Of a stretch of DNA of 64,000 nt, positions 17,872 through 24,965 are shown piece by piece (the first letter of the stretch is position 1; every line of letters begins with the position of its first letter). Made by a program: the position numbers and the translations under genes. The notes below the pieces were generated by a model that did no database searches, was not told the DNA's origin, and worked only from the letters and a program-made list of their open reading frames with translations. Source of the DNA: Bacillota bacterium (GTDB taxonomy: Bacteria; Bacillota; SHA-98; Ch115); the NCBI GenBank assembly GCA_013178415.1, contig JABLXA010000012.1, forward strand, positions 1-64,000. Direction: 5' to 3'.

Positions 17872-19902
17872 TCAACGTAGAATAGGCCGCATAAAGAACC
17901 ATAGCATAGGTCCTCCTATAAGGATGAACAAAGCCAGTATGATAAACAAAGACAATCTCAACCTTCTATTTTGATTATTAGATTCCGTAAGTTGAACTTG
18001 AAGTTTAGAATTCTGGCGTCCTAATTCTTCCATGTTTGCCATTATTTCTTGTCGTTCTTGTCGTTCTCTAGAAAGCTCTTCTGAGAAAACCTGTTCCAAT
18101 CTGTCGATTTTCTCCTGCAATATCGTGTCAAGCTCAATGGATATGCGTTGCTTAACCTCTTTTTCCCGAGCTCTTCTTACCTGATCTAGCATCATATTCA
18201 ACTCTTGAAACTGTCCATATTTGTCTTGCTGAGCGCAGGGGTTTATCAAAGATTGGAAAAAGCGAGATTCCACAAATGTCCTAGCTTGATATTCCGCCTT
18301 TTCCTCGCTAGATTCCAGCATCTGAGAGGCCGGGAGTGCTGGATTATTTACGATAGATAGAAGTTCTTCTGAGTTGATCTCTTCATCAAAATCAATTGCG
18401 GCTATCCAGGATTCAACTAAGAGGCCAATATAAGAATGATATTTCTCAATCGGCATTTGAGGGGCCTCATAAGCCATTAACTCCTCAATGAAGTCGTTGA
18501 CTCTAAGGGAACAGGGAAGAGGATAAAGCTTACGATGTAGTACCATTTCGCGTTCCGCGGACGCGAGAGCCATGTCAAGAGTAAGAAACCAGATGCGGGG
18601 TCCCATTGTGTCTCCATCTGTTTCCTGCCGGAGTTCGCTTATTTCTAAGAGACATAGAGCATCATGCTCTATGACGTTAGGATGAGGAGTTTCTTTACTA
18701 CCATACCTTCTAAGTTTGTGTTCGTATAAGATAGACTTTACTTCACTTAACCTATCTTCCTCATAAGGTGGGTTTCCTTCATAAATCATAATATTTCTCT
18801 CTTCCAGCCAATACCTTGGTTCAAAGCCAGCAAAGTATGAATCGAGGAAGGGCATATCGATAGCAGATGGTGGACCCTTAATTTCAAGGAGTTCTTCTAG
18901 GATATGTGCAATACGTTTTGATTTCCGTTGGTCACGAATGGTTTCTTCAAAATTTAGCAGATCCTTCTTTACCCCGTCAATGTAGTGCTTTACTTCTTGG
19001 ATAGTCCATGTGAAAACTCCCAATTTCATGTCTAGTCTTTGCGCATCCTCAAATAGATTTTGAACGACAGTATGTCTAGGATGTTTTCTAAACATCATGG
19101 CAATTATCACGTTGCCATCTAGTATTATAGTTCGCTGTTTTAACAGCTCACTCTGGTACTTCTGAAGAGAAGGATCTATATCGAGAAGATGGGAGTAAAG
19201 GACCTTATGGTGACATATAGTGAGATACTGTTGAACGGTAGGATCCCCTGAAAGAAGGGTTTCTATAATTGCATGGCTAATCCTTGGAACCCGAAGGTCT
19301 TTTCCTCCAAATATGGAATCTAGCCGTTCTAAAAGAAACTTATTCCCTGTTATCTCTTCGTAGTTATCTTTGAAATATCTCTTCCCAGAAGACGAGTCTA
19401 TTAAAAAAGCAAGCCGAATTGCATTTTGCACGAAGATATCTTGGACCATAAGATGCGTAGCTTCAATTATAGCTCTTTCCTGTTCCATGGGAAAAATATT
19501 GTCCTTTACCTCCGCTCTATAAGCCCTCTTCACCAACTCTTCAAACTGTTTTATGGTATCATCAAGTCTACGTTTAGTTATATCAAGCTGCGTCCTGCGT
19601 TGGTCTGATAGAATAAAGAGGTGCATCTCCTCGCGATCTGTTATTGAGTTGATGCGTCCCTTTTCCCGAAGTCTATCACAGGCATCTTTTGTCCATCTTG
19701 CCTTAAACGGATTCTCATCTACGGGTAGTACTTTAGTAAAGATAGAGGTGGCAATATCGTCAGCATCGAGTGGTTTTGTAGCCTGGTAAAGTGCCAATTC
19801 TACTAACCACTCTTGTAATTCCTTTCTGGAGAGCTTTGCCCTCGGGTCCACAAAGAAAAAACATTGAGATAATATGCTTTGAATCTTCCTGGAAGCAGTC
19901 AT
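17872..19902 (-). CDS. PIN-like nuclease-domain protein with coiled coil and C-terminal membrane anchor
   Basis: 676 residues. N-terminal helical part (1-250) of unknown family. Residues about 258-450 look like a PIN domain: TIILDGNVIIAMMF (D262), FTWTIQEVKHYID (E303), HDALCLLEISEL (D414) and IWFLTLDMALASAE (D443) give the ordered acidic residues of PIN ribonucleases. Residues about 560-650 are charged and rich in Q/E/R, probably coiled coil, and 652-672 (LSLFIILALFILIGGPMLWFF) are a membrane helix at the extreme C-terminus. Its ATG overlaps the stop of the upstream membrane gene (ATGA), with GGAGG eight bases before, so the two are translated together. The likely activity is RNA cleavage at the membrane; a phage-exclusion or abortive role is inferred from the position beside the integrase. 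Confidence 0.65.
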   Translation of the reverse strand: MTASRKIQSILSQCFFFVDPRAKLSRKELQEWLVELALYQATKPLDADDIATSIFTKVLPVDENPFKARWTKDACDRLREKGRINSITDREEMHLFILSDQRRTQLDITKRRLDDTIKQFEELVKRAYRAEVKDNIFPMEQERAIIEATHLMVQDIFVQNAIRLAFLIDSSSGKRYFKDNYEEITGNKFLLERLDSIFGGKDLRVPRISHAIIETLLSGDPTVQQYLTICHHKVLYSHLLDIDPSLQKYQSELLKQRTIILDGNVIIAMMFRKHPRHTVVQNLFEDAQRLDMKLGVFTWTIQEVKHYIDGVKKDLLNFEETIRDQRKSKRIAHILEELLEIKGPPSAIDMPFLDSYFAGFEPRYWLEERNIMIYEGNPPYEEDRLSEVKSILYEHKLRRYGSKETPHPNVIEHDALCLLEISELRQETDGDTMGPRIWFLTLDMALASAEREMVLHRKLYPLPCSLRVNDFIEELMAYEAPQMPIEKYHSYIGLLVESWIAAIDFDEEINSEELLSIVNNPALPASQMLESSEEKAEYQARTFVESRFFQSLINPCAQQDKYGQFQELNMMLDQVRRAREKEVKQRISIELDTILQEKIDRLEQVFSEELSRERQERQEIMANMEELGRQNSKLQVQLTESNNQNRRLRLSLFIILALFILIGGPMLWFFMRPILR

Positions 19903-20432
19903 TGCCGCGGCCTCCTTATAGCATCATAAAACTCATCCAGAGCTTTCCTATATTGCTCTAGCATCTCAGTTTTATTCTCTCTAAGAGACTGCAATTCTCC
20001 TTCAATAATGGGTTTTGCCACCCTATCAATATAGTCCATAATCCCTTTTTCAAATCTCTTTTCCATTTCAGAACTCGCCCATATTCTGAGTGCCTTTACT
20101 CCAAAAAATGCCGTAAGAAGTCCAACTATCGCAATAAAAACCTCAATAGCATGTGTTGTTGTTTCAACGCGCTTTACAGACGATTGAAAGAAAGATTCTT
20201 GCATCTTGAGTCGGTTGTCTAGCGAATCTATCTTCTCGTTTAGACGCACCAACTCTAGCGAAAGGTTATTCATATCCAATGATGTACGCGCATTATTCAC
20301 TATGGTTGTTTGTTTCTCCTCAGCAAAGAGAAGGAAAGAGGTAGTAAGAAAAATAATTAGTAGCCCAACAAAGACAAGCAAGGCCAATGATACATTCCGT
20401 GATATTCTTCGATAGAGGCTATAATGGAACAC
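19899..20432 (-). CDS. Two-helix membrane protein, partner of the PIN-like protein
   Basis: 177 residues from GTG 20432, chosen because GGAGG sits eight bases upstream (the in-frame ATG at 20447 contains this site). TM1 is at about 15-36 (SLALLVFVGLLIIFLTTSFLLF), then a heptad-like stretch (SLELVRLNEKIDSLDNRL) and TM2 at about 94-118 (VFIAIVGLLTAFFGVKALRI), then a charged cytoplasmic-type tail (EMEKRFEKGIMDYIDRV...LREN). It could be a membrane sensor that holds or triggers the nuclease. No family recognised. Low GC content, unlike the phage genes either side. Confidence 0.65.
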   Translation of the reverse strand: MFHYSLYRRISRNVSLALLVFVGLLIIFLTTSFLLFAEEKQTTIVNNARTSLDMNNLSLELVRLNEKIDSLDNRLKMQESFFQSSVKRVETTTHAIEVFIAIVGLLTAFFGVKALRIWASSEMEKRFEKGIMDYIDRVAKPIIEGELQSLRENKTEMLEQYRKALDEFYDAIRRPRQ

Positions 20433-20529
20433 AGCACTCTCCTCCATAACAAGTCAAACTTGCCCGCTCTGCAAGAAACATATGGCTCTGATGGCAAGCC
20501 TGATGGTAGATGTTGAATATAGTCGGGTA

Positions 20530-20605
20530 ACCAGATCTCCTCCCCGCCGCGCCGGGAACGACTAACAGAAGGGACGGAGGAGAGCAGGCGCCGCGGCGGC
20601 GAAGG
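20530..20605 (-). ncRNA. GC-rich structured leader or small RNA upstream of the membrane PIN module
   Basis: In an AT-rich surround, 20536-20543 (TCTCCTCC) is complementary to 20576-20583 (GGAGGAGA), and 20544-20551 (CCGCCGCG) to 20592-20599 (CGCGGCGG). The two perfect 8-base pairings interleave, so they form either a pseudoknot-like fold or two mutually exclusive hairpins. The spacer 20448-20651 contains no gene. The structure is about 100 bases upstream of the leftward two-gene module. Confidence 0.4.
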
Positions 20606-20651
20606 GTTATCCGCAATTGTTTTTATCCGAATCTATAATCATTTCTCTTTG

Positions 20652-21143
20652 CTAATCTTGTGAGGTTTCTCTCTCCTGAACCTTTATCCAGAGCTTGCCA
20701 TGCCCGGGGATCTCCAGAACTACTTCCTCAGGAGTAGGCCAATCCACCATATAAAGGACTCGAGTGGTAGTGCCAGGCAAAATGGGTTTATGTGGTCCAA
20801 AAGAATCGGAAGTTAATCCTTCGAAAAATTCGTGGTAATAATTGCCTTGATTTTCACCGGCCTTCCACATATTGCTTAGTTCGCCCGGGGCCAGGACAGT
20901 TATCTCGTTCCTTTTGGAATCAAAACACCAGAAGTGAGCATTACTCAAGTCCAAATCTTGGTCTGAAAAGTTAGTTATCCAAACTTCCAGGACCCATGCC
21001 AAAGGTTTTGCATGGCGTATGCATTCACCAGTTACTTTGCCGTCAGGAGTAGAGCCATATTTAATTTCAGCCCCTTGTATTGCACCTGCGAAAACGATTA
21101 GCAGTATAAACACTGATGTGGCAATTTGACAATGGCGATCCAT
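20652..21143 (-). CDS. Secreted protein with cleavable signal peptide, function unknown
   Basis: 163 residues from ATG 21143, which has GGAGG eight bases upstream. N-terminus MDRHCQIATSVFILLIVFAGAIQGAEI is a signal peptide with a likely cut after IQGA; no lipobox. The mature part (WVLEVWITNFSDQDLDLSNAHFWCFDSK...PGTTTRVLYMVDWPTPEEVVLEIPG) has the alternating pattern of an immunoglobulin-like beta sandwich, as in DUF4352-type exported proteins. It lies between the membrane PIN module and the immunity operon, so may be lysogeny-expressed surface cargo. Confidence 0.6.
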   Translation of the reverse strand: MDRHCQIATSVFILLIVFAGAIQGAEIKYGSTPDGKVTGECIRHAKPLAWVLEVWITNFSDQDLDLSNAHFWCFDSKRNEITVLAPGELSNMWKAGENQGNYYHEFFEGLTSDSFGPHKPILPGTTTRVLYMVDWPTPEEVVLEIPGHGKLWIKVQERETSQD

Positions 21144-21220
21144 ATGCCCATCCTCCATCTAATAATAACTTCATTGGACCTACTCCCAGATTTAATAAAA
21201 AGTCGGCAACCCCAGTTCTT

Positions 21221-21643
21221 TCATCGGATTACCCTATACCGCATCATCTCCACCGGCACCCCCACCCTGCCGGCAAACTGCTCCAGGGTCTCATCAATCT
21301 CGGGTTTTTGATCGCCAGCGAGTAATTCAACCGCGAACCGGTTGGCCTCATATTCTACTTTAGACTCCATAAAGGTGCATTCTGAAATGAAGAAGTACCC
21401 AGCGCCTTGCGGTGACAGTTGACGATGTCCCAGTTCGTGAGCCAAAACCAGCCGCTTATACCAATCTGGAAGGTTTGAATTGAGAACTATAACGGTTCGG
21501 TTGACAAGTTCAATTATGAGGCCTTTGATTCTTTGGAAGGGGAACTCATCCACGTCAATCCCCATAGCTTGAGCGAGACGGTAGGGGTCGCGGGTGTCAT
21601 GCTCTTGAACAATGCATTCCACGGTCTGCCTTATGTAGTCCAT
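21221..21643 (-). CDS. ImmA/IrrE-family metallopeptidase
   Basis: 140 residues from ATG 21643 (AGGTGG upstream). LAHELGHRQLS carries the HExxH zinc site, and VEYEANRFAVELL carries the third ligand region typical of ImmA/IrrE. In ICEBs1 and many Bacillota phages such peptidases cut the CI-like repressor to start induction. It is the last gene of the leftward immunity operon with the XRE repressor, though two toxin-antitoxin pairs separate the two. A role in cutting the repressor encoded at 22745 is inferred. Confidence 0.85.
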   Translation of the reverse strand: MDYIRQTVECIVQEHDTRDPYRLAQAMGIDVDEFPFQRIKGLIIELVNRTVIVLNSNLPDWYKRLVLAHELGHRQLSPQGAGYFFISECTFMESKVEYEANRFAVELLAGDQKPEIDETLEQFAGRVGVPVEMMRYRVIR

Positions 21644-21674
21644 ATAAGCCACCTGCTTGTCCAAAACTAAGGCG

Positions 21675-21902
21675 CTATTTTAATAGTCTAATGAACTCTT
21701 CAGTGGATATCTGGACATCATTGAGGATTTGGCGTAGCAGGCCTACCGGGATTTTGTCATGTATCGGAATAATGGTCCAGGCAAACGGTTCGTCTCTCTG
21801 CATTATCACATGGCTTCCTTTAGTGCGCCGGACGTATAAGCCGGCTCTTTTCAACGCGGCGATAACATCCTCTGGAGGCAAATCTCGGGGAAGTTTGCTC
21901 AT
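21675..21902 (-). CDS. hicA: HicA-family mRNA interferase toxin
   Basis: 75 residues. Pattern MSKLPRDLPPEDVIAALKRAG, then RRTKGSHVIMQR with the catalytic histidine, then TIIPIHDKIPVGLLRQIL is that of HicA toxins, which cut mRNA. Its start overlaps the hicB stop codon (ATGA). Gene order here is hicB then hicA. Confidence 0.92.
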   Translation of the reverse strand: MSKLPRDLPPEDVIAALKRAGLYVRRTKGSHVIMQRDEPFAWTIIPIHDKIPVGLLRQILNDVQISTEEFIRLLK

Positions 21903-22129
21903 GCTGTCTCTATCTTAACATTAAGAGCGTCAACCTCTATATCCGGTGGGAAAGGACGATCGTCTTCTGCTAGGCATTCTAGATAAAGTTGTATAGCCTC
22001 GCGGACTCGCTGCAAGGCTTCTTCGCGTGTCCGTCCGAAAGAATGACATCCTTTAAGTGCGGGCACAGTAGCTATATAGCAACCATTTTCATCCGCTTCA
22101 AGAATGACAGTATATTTCAATTCTTCCAT
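21899..22129 (-). CDS. hicB: HicB-family antitoxin
   Basis: 76 residues. YTVILEADENGCYIATVPALKGCHSFGRTREEALQRVREAIQLYLE is the HicB fold with partial RNase-H-like topology. No C-terminal DNA-binding domain is present, so autoregulation would need another factor. AGAGGT precedes the ATG. It neutralises HicA by direct binding. Confidence 0.92.
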   Translation of the reverse strand: MEELKYTVILEADENGCYIATVPALKGCHSFGRTREEALQRVREAIQLYLECLAEDDRPFPPDIEVDALNVKIETA

Positions 22130-22215
22130 CGGGCAGACCTCTTTTCGCTTGGCTGTGCCCTTATTATATGTATGCTACGGTCGACATCGCAATTAACCCT
22201 CTCTCCCAGGCTTAA

Positions 22216-22491
22216 CTAATAATCAAAGTCTCCTTTGGGACCAAATTCCAGGATTCGTATTTCTCTCTTCTCTATCAAGATGGTAAATTTCAGGCGATAG
22301 CGCCCCACCCTGCGACGGTAGTAGCCGGGTTTCCCTTTGATTGTCTCAATATCGCCTCCGAATGGGTTAGAAGCCATATTTTCCAGGATATTAATGATTT
22401 TTCTTTGCCATCTGGTTTCAAGTCTTTCGAGATACTTGGCTGCCTGCTTATCAAGGATTATATTAAATTTTGAGGGTTCTCTTGAGTTCAT
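22216..22491 (-). CDS. RelE/ParE-superfamily toxin
   Basis: 91 residues. FNIILDKQAAKYLERLETRWQRKIINIL, NPFGGDIETIKGKPGYYRRRVGRYRLKF and a closing EIRILEFGPKGDFDY match the RelE type: the GYYRRRVGRYR strand holds the basic catalytic residues. RelE relatives cut mRNA on the ribosome. The start overlaps the antitoxin gene by 29 bases. Confidence 0.87.
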   Translation of the reverse strand: MNSREPSKFNIILDKQAAKYLERLETRWQRKIINILENMASNPFGGDIETIKGKPGYYRRRVGRYRLKFTILIEKREIRILEFGPKGDFDY

Positions 22492-22714
22492 GCAATGTTA
22501 CCCCCCGGCCGGCATCTATCTCTGCATTCGCCTGCTCGAAAGCCTTTTCTTCTTCCTCTGTGGCCGGAGGGCCTTCGGGGACGAAGTGGAATTTCCCGTC
22601 TAACTCGATCCATTCGCCCGGCGGGGCTATAACAATTCTCTTGAGGAACTCTAATTTATCTCCAGAGGGTAAGGCCGAAAATTCCTTGGCAACCTTTTCG
22701 ATGGGCAACTCCAT
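22463..22714 (-). CDS. Antitoxin of the RelE-type pair
   Basis: 83 residues, acidic. AAGGAGGT sits eight bases before the ATG. The C-terminal part EKAFEQANAEIDAGRGVTLHELKRTL is typical of RelB/Phd-like antitoxin tails that wrap the toxin; the N-terminus (KVAKEFSALPSGDKLEFLKRIV) resembles small plasmid-type antitoxins. It precedes and overlaps the toxin gene as expected. Confidence 0.8.
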   Translation of the reverse strand: MELPIEKVAKEFSALPSGDKLEFLKRIVIAPPGEWIELDGKFHFVPEGPPATEEEEKAFEQANAEIDAGRGVTLHELKRTLKI

Positions 22715-22744
22715 AGGAGTACCTCCTTCCTACTGAAAGGACTG

Positions 22745-23176
22745 TTATTTGGTATTATCATTCTTTTCCCTCTTTCTTCGCTCCCGTTCCCATTTCACCT
22801 TCAAGTAGGTCATAATATCTTCTTTGTCCTCATCTGTGAGGGGCGCTCCATCGAAGTGGACGTTGGCGGTCTTGAGGAACTCCTCCAGCTCGACGTCCGT
22901 AGGTGGGGTGTCGCGATACCACCAGGGGGGAGTGGAGGGGTCGTGCGACGCAGGATCATCTACCCGCCCTACCAAATAGTCAACGGTAACCCCGAAGAAG
23001 TCAGCAAGACGGGCAATTGTCTCTGCGTCCGGCAGTCGTTTCCCCTGCTCCCACATGCCAACTGCGGCATCAGTAACGCCTACAAGGTCACCCACTTCTT
23101 TTTGGGTGACCTCTTTTTTCTCTCGTAATGCGCGGAGCCTTTCGGCAAATGTCCCTCGTTTATTAGATGTGGGCAT
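22745..23176 (-). CDS. CI-like XRE-family repressor
   Basis: 143 residues from ATG 23176. Residues about 8-65 are a helix-turn-helix of the XRE type (LRALREKKEVTQKEVGDLVGVTDAAVGMWEQGKRLPDAETIARLADFFGVTVDYLVGR, with the recognition helix near 35-45). The rest is short, acidic then basic, with no LexA/CI autoprotease domain, which fits control by the ImmA-type peptidase at 21221. The gene reads away from a Cro-like gene across three matching palindromes. It is first in an operon with both toxin-antitoxin pairs. Confidence 0.88.
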   Translation of the reverse strand: MPTSNKRGTFAERLRALREKKEVTQKEVGDLVGVTDAAVGMWEQGKRLPDAETIARLADFFGVTVDYLVGRVDDPASHDPSTPPWWYRDTPPTDVELEEFLKTANVHFDGAPLTDEDKEDIMTYLKVKWERERRKREKNDNTK

Positions 23177-23225
23177 TATCTTCACCACCAACAGTATACC
23201 ACATGGTGTTGGGTATAAAATATCA

Positions 23226-23240
23226 ACAACAAAAAGTTGT
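23226..23240. promoter_or_regulatory. Operator O1
   Basis: ACAAC-AAAAA-GTTGT, a 15-base palindrome with 5-base centre, nearest the repressor gene; likely covers the leftward promoter region. Confidence 0.7.
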
Positions 23241-23248
23241 TTTAGGGG

Positions 23249-23278
23249 TTGACACAACATAAAGTTGTGTTCTATAAT
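23249..23278 (+). promoter_or_regulatory. Rightward early promoter (PR-like)
   Basis: TTGACA (23249-23254), 18 base spacer, TATAAT (23273-23278), both perfect. Operator O2 fills the spacer and O3 lies just downstream, so repressor binding would block RNA polymerase. Confidence 0.85.
23252..23270. promoter_or_regulatory. Operator O2
   Basis: ACACAAC-ATAAA-GTTGTGT, palindrome of 19 bases with the same 15-base core as O1, lying inside the PR-like promoter between -35 and -10. Confidence 0.75.
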
Positions 23279-23286
23279 TCAATTAG

Positions 23287-23307
23287 GACACAACGCAACG
23301 TTGTGTC
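23287..23307. promoter_or_regulatory. Operator O3
   Basis: GACACAAC-GCAAC-GTTGTGTC, the longest arms (8 bases) of the three operators, just after the PR-like -10. Centres of O1, O2 and O3 are 28 and 36 bases apart. Confidence 0.75.
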
Positions 23308-23329
23308 TAACGGAAGGAGCCACCAAATT

Positions 23330-23617
23330 ATGAAGCGACTTCGTTTGATTAAAGCCAGAAAAAGTCGGGGATGGACACAGGCCCAAACAGCCGATAAGCT
23401 TGGTATCACGCCAAGTTTTTATGGCATGATTGAGCAGGGGGCGAGAAATCCAAGATTACCTTTAGCCTTGGCGATGGAAGCGCTGTTTGGCTTGCCAGCC
23501 TCAGAACTATTCCCCGACTTATTTTTTGGCAACAAACCCAACGAAACGTTGCCATCTATGGGACGTAACGCATCCGACGAGCACGCCGCATCCCTGGACA
23601 TGACGGGCACGGACTGA
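23330..23617 (+). CDS. Cro-like XRE-family regulator
   Basis: 95 residues from ATG 23330 with GGAAGGAG ten bases upstream. Residues 5-60 are a helix-turn-helix (IKARKSRGWTQAQTADKLGITPSFYGMIEQGARNPRLPLALAMEALFG). The C-terminal 35 residues are hydrophilic and end DEHAASLDMTGTD; a diverged copy of this end lies at 24206-24244. Its position and direction from the shared operators suit a Cro or antirepressor role. Confidence 0.82.
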   Translation: MKRLRLIKARKSRGWTQAQTADKLGITPSFYGMIEQGARNPRLPLALAMEALFGLPASELFPDLFFGNKPNETLPSMGRNASDEHAASLDMTGTD

Positions 23618-23672
23618 TTCCATCACCTTAAGCGTATCTCAGGCTTAGCCTTAGGAAAGGAAGTGAGCATCA

Positions 23673-23819
23673 ATGCCAATACCATTACTGCTGCAGGTAA
23701 AGGAACTCTTTGAGACGACCGACATCAACGAAGCGAACGAGAGACTAAGGAACGGCTGGAAGCTACTCGACACGTATAGCAGCAAGAATGGTTTCACTTA
23801 TCTTCTGTGTTTGGTTTAG
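23673..23819 (+). CDS. Small protein, truncated paralogue of the convergent gene at 23794
   Basis: 48 residues (start MPIPLLLQVKELFETTDI, end YLLCLV), with AGGAAAGGAAG upstream. It shares the pattern K/R-ELFET...EAN...GW-LLD-Y with the protein encoded on the other strand at 23794-24078, whose 3' end it overlaps by 26 bases. Families with this pattern are common small phage proteins of unknown role. Real but possibly shortened. Confidence 0.6.
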   Translation: MPIPLLLQVKELFETTDINEANERLRNGWKLLDTYSSKNGFTYLLCLV

Positions 23820-24078
23820 TAGGTTCAGGCTCATCGCGTATAACCAAGAAGTCCCATTTAGATTTAGGTGGTTCAGGATGCACCGGTTCATCACTTTTCA
23901 TCCAGGCTAGGACATAGTGCATTGTGATGTCATTCGGCGCAATCTGGTAGTCATAGGTTGTCTTGTATATATCAAGGAGGACCCAGCCCTGCTTTATATA
24001 CCGATTAGCTTCGTCAAGGTGCTCGGTTTCAAAAAGCTCTCTAGTGTCACTTAACCTTGGTCCATGTGAGTCGCACAT
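23794..24078 (-). CDS. Small hypothetical phage protein with ELFET...EAN...GW-LLD-Y motif
   Basis: 94 residues from ATG 24078, chosen for GGAGG eight bases upstream. The motif at about residues 14-35 (RELFETEHLDEANRYIKQGW) is followed by LLDIYKTTYDY and YVLAWMK, then a Pro-rich tail. Function unknown. It reads leftward inside an otherwise rightward early region and meets its own paralogue tail to tail. Confidence 0.65.
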   Translation of the reverse strand: MCDSHGPRLSDTRELFETEHLDEANRYIKQGWVLLDIYKTTYDYQIAPNDITMHYVLAWMKSDEPVHPEPPKSKWDFLVIRDEPEPTKPNTEDK

Positions 24079-24205
24079 AGCAACTACCTCCATTCTACGA
24101 AATTGGTCTGGATTCAGCGTAAGAGATAACTAAGGTTCCGCCACAAAGCGGGCATTTGGAATAAGAGATCATTAAAATGCTCCTTTATAGGTTGATTTCC
24201 CCGCC

Positions 24206-24244
24206 GACCACGCGGCGACCCTAGACATAACGGGAACCGACTGA
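24206..24244 (+). pseudogene. Remnant of a second cro-like gene (C-terminal 12 codons)
   Basis: The sequence reads DHAATLDITGTD and stop, matching EHAASLDMTGTD and stop at the end of the Cro-like gene (23582-23617). No helix-turn-helix precedes it; upstream codons are not similar. It ends just before the Shine-Dalgarno site of the gene at 24257. The spacer 24079-24205 shows nothing else. Confidence 0.6.
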
Positions 24245-24256
24245 GGAGGCACTACC

Positions 24257-24481
24257 ATGACTGAGACCAATTCCGGGCGAATACAAACATTCGAAAGGCT
24301 TAAAGACTCAGCAGCTCGACATATACGCCGTTTGTGCCTAGCTAATGGCGACTACTTCGACAATATCGAGGTCGAAACTGACATAGATGCAGCCGTCCAG
24401 GAAGGCGGCTTCCTCAAGATTCTGGATGGCAAGAAAACTGTGTTTGTAAATACGGAATTTATCGTGTCCTATGAGTTCTAG
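24257..24481 (+). CDS. Hypothetical early phage protein
   Basis: 74 residues with GGAGG seven bases before the ATG. Acidic middle (NIEVETDIDAAVQEGGFLKILDGKKTVFVNTEFIVSYEF) suggests a small beta-rich protein. No family recognised. Confidence 0.6.
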   Translation: MTETNSGRIQTFERLKDSAARHIRRLCLANGDYFDNIEVETDIDAAVQEGGFLKILDGKKTVFVNTEFIVSYEF

Positions 24482-24482
24482 C

Positions 24483-24620
24483 CTATTTGCCTTTACTTTT
24501 CTTGGTTTGTGCGAGGGCGCTTCCGGCGACGGACTTTGAATCATCGCTGAAGCGATCATCCCTCAAGATCTTTGAGGCTTTCTTGGCGACCCTGCGACTG
24601 GTCTGTTTCTTGTTGGCCAT
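24483..24620 (-). CDS. Small basic protein of the MANKK-type family
   Basis: 45 residues: starts MANKKQTSRRVAKKASKILR, ends SVAGSALAQTKKSKGK, with AGGAG 11 bases upstream. Small proteins with this N-terminus and a K-S-V-A-G-S-A-L-x-Q segment occur in many bacteria and phages; function unknown. It ends two bases from the convergent gene at 24257. Confidence 0.7.
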   Translation of the reverse strand: MANKKQTSRRVAKKASKILRDDRFSDDSKSVAGSALAQTKKSKGK

Positions 24621-24643
24621 TTGGTCCACGCTCCTTGAAAACT

Positions 24644-24961
24644 CTACTTAGCAGCCTTAAGGGTCCTGATGAATTCCGTAAGAGCCTTTCGCTGAGCCGG
24701 GGTGAGATCCTTAGCTTCGCGGATAAGTTGGTGCAGATCCTCAGATATCTGATCGGGTTCCTGTCCAACAAATTGGCTCAGCGAAACCCCTAAAGCATCG
24801 CAGATTCGCAAAAGGGTGTCGATGCTCGGGCTCTTTGCCCCTGTTTCGAGATAGCTTAAACCGGACTGGGCGATTCCAGCCCGACGTGCTAATTCGTTTT
24901 GACTTAACCCAGCAGCTTCTCGGAGTTCCTTTATTCGGATGCCGAAATCCAAGTGGAACAC
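24644..24961 (-). CDS. XRE-family regulator (second switch, leftward)
   Basis: 105 residues. Helix-turn-helix FGIRIKELREAAGLSQNELARRAGIAQSGLSYLETGAKSPSIDTLLRICDALGVSLSQFV, then a short tail with LTPAQRKALTEFIRTLK. Start may be GTG 24961 or TTG 24952; neither has a strong Shine-Dalgarno site. Divergent from the XRE gene at 25063 across about 100 bases that hold inverted repeats, so the pair forms a second repressor/antirepressor-like switch. Confidence 0.82.
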   Translation of the reverse strand: MFHLDFGIRIKELREAAGLSQNELARRAGIAQSGLSYLETGAKSPSIDTLLRICDALGVSLSQFVGQEPDQISEDLHQLIREAKDLTPAQRKALTEFIRTLKAAK

Positions 24962-24965
24962 CTGC

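Noticed and set aside
20530-20605. Type III toxin-antitoxin (ToxIN-like) RNA antitoxin
   Set aside because: No tandem repeats of a pseudoknot unit and no ToxN-like protein follow; the downstream proteins are PIN-like and membrane.
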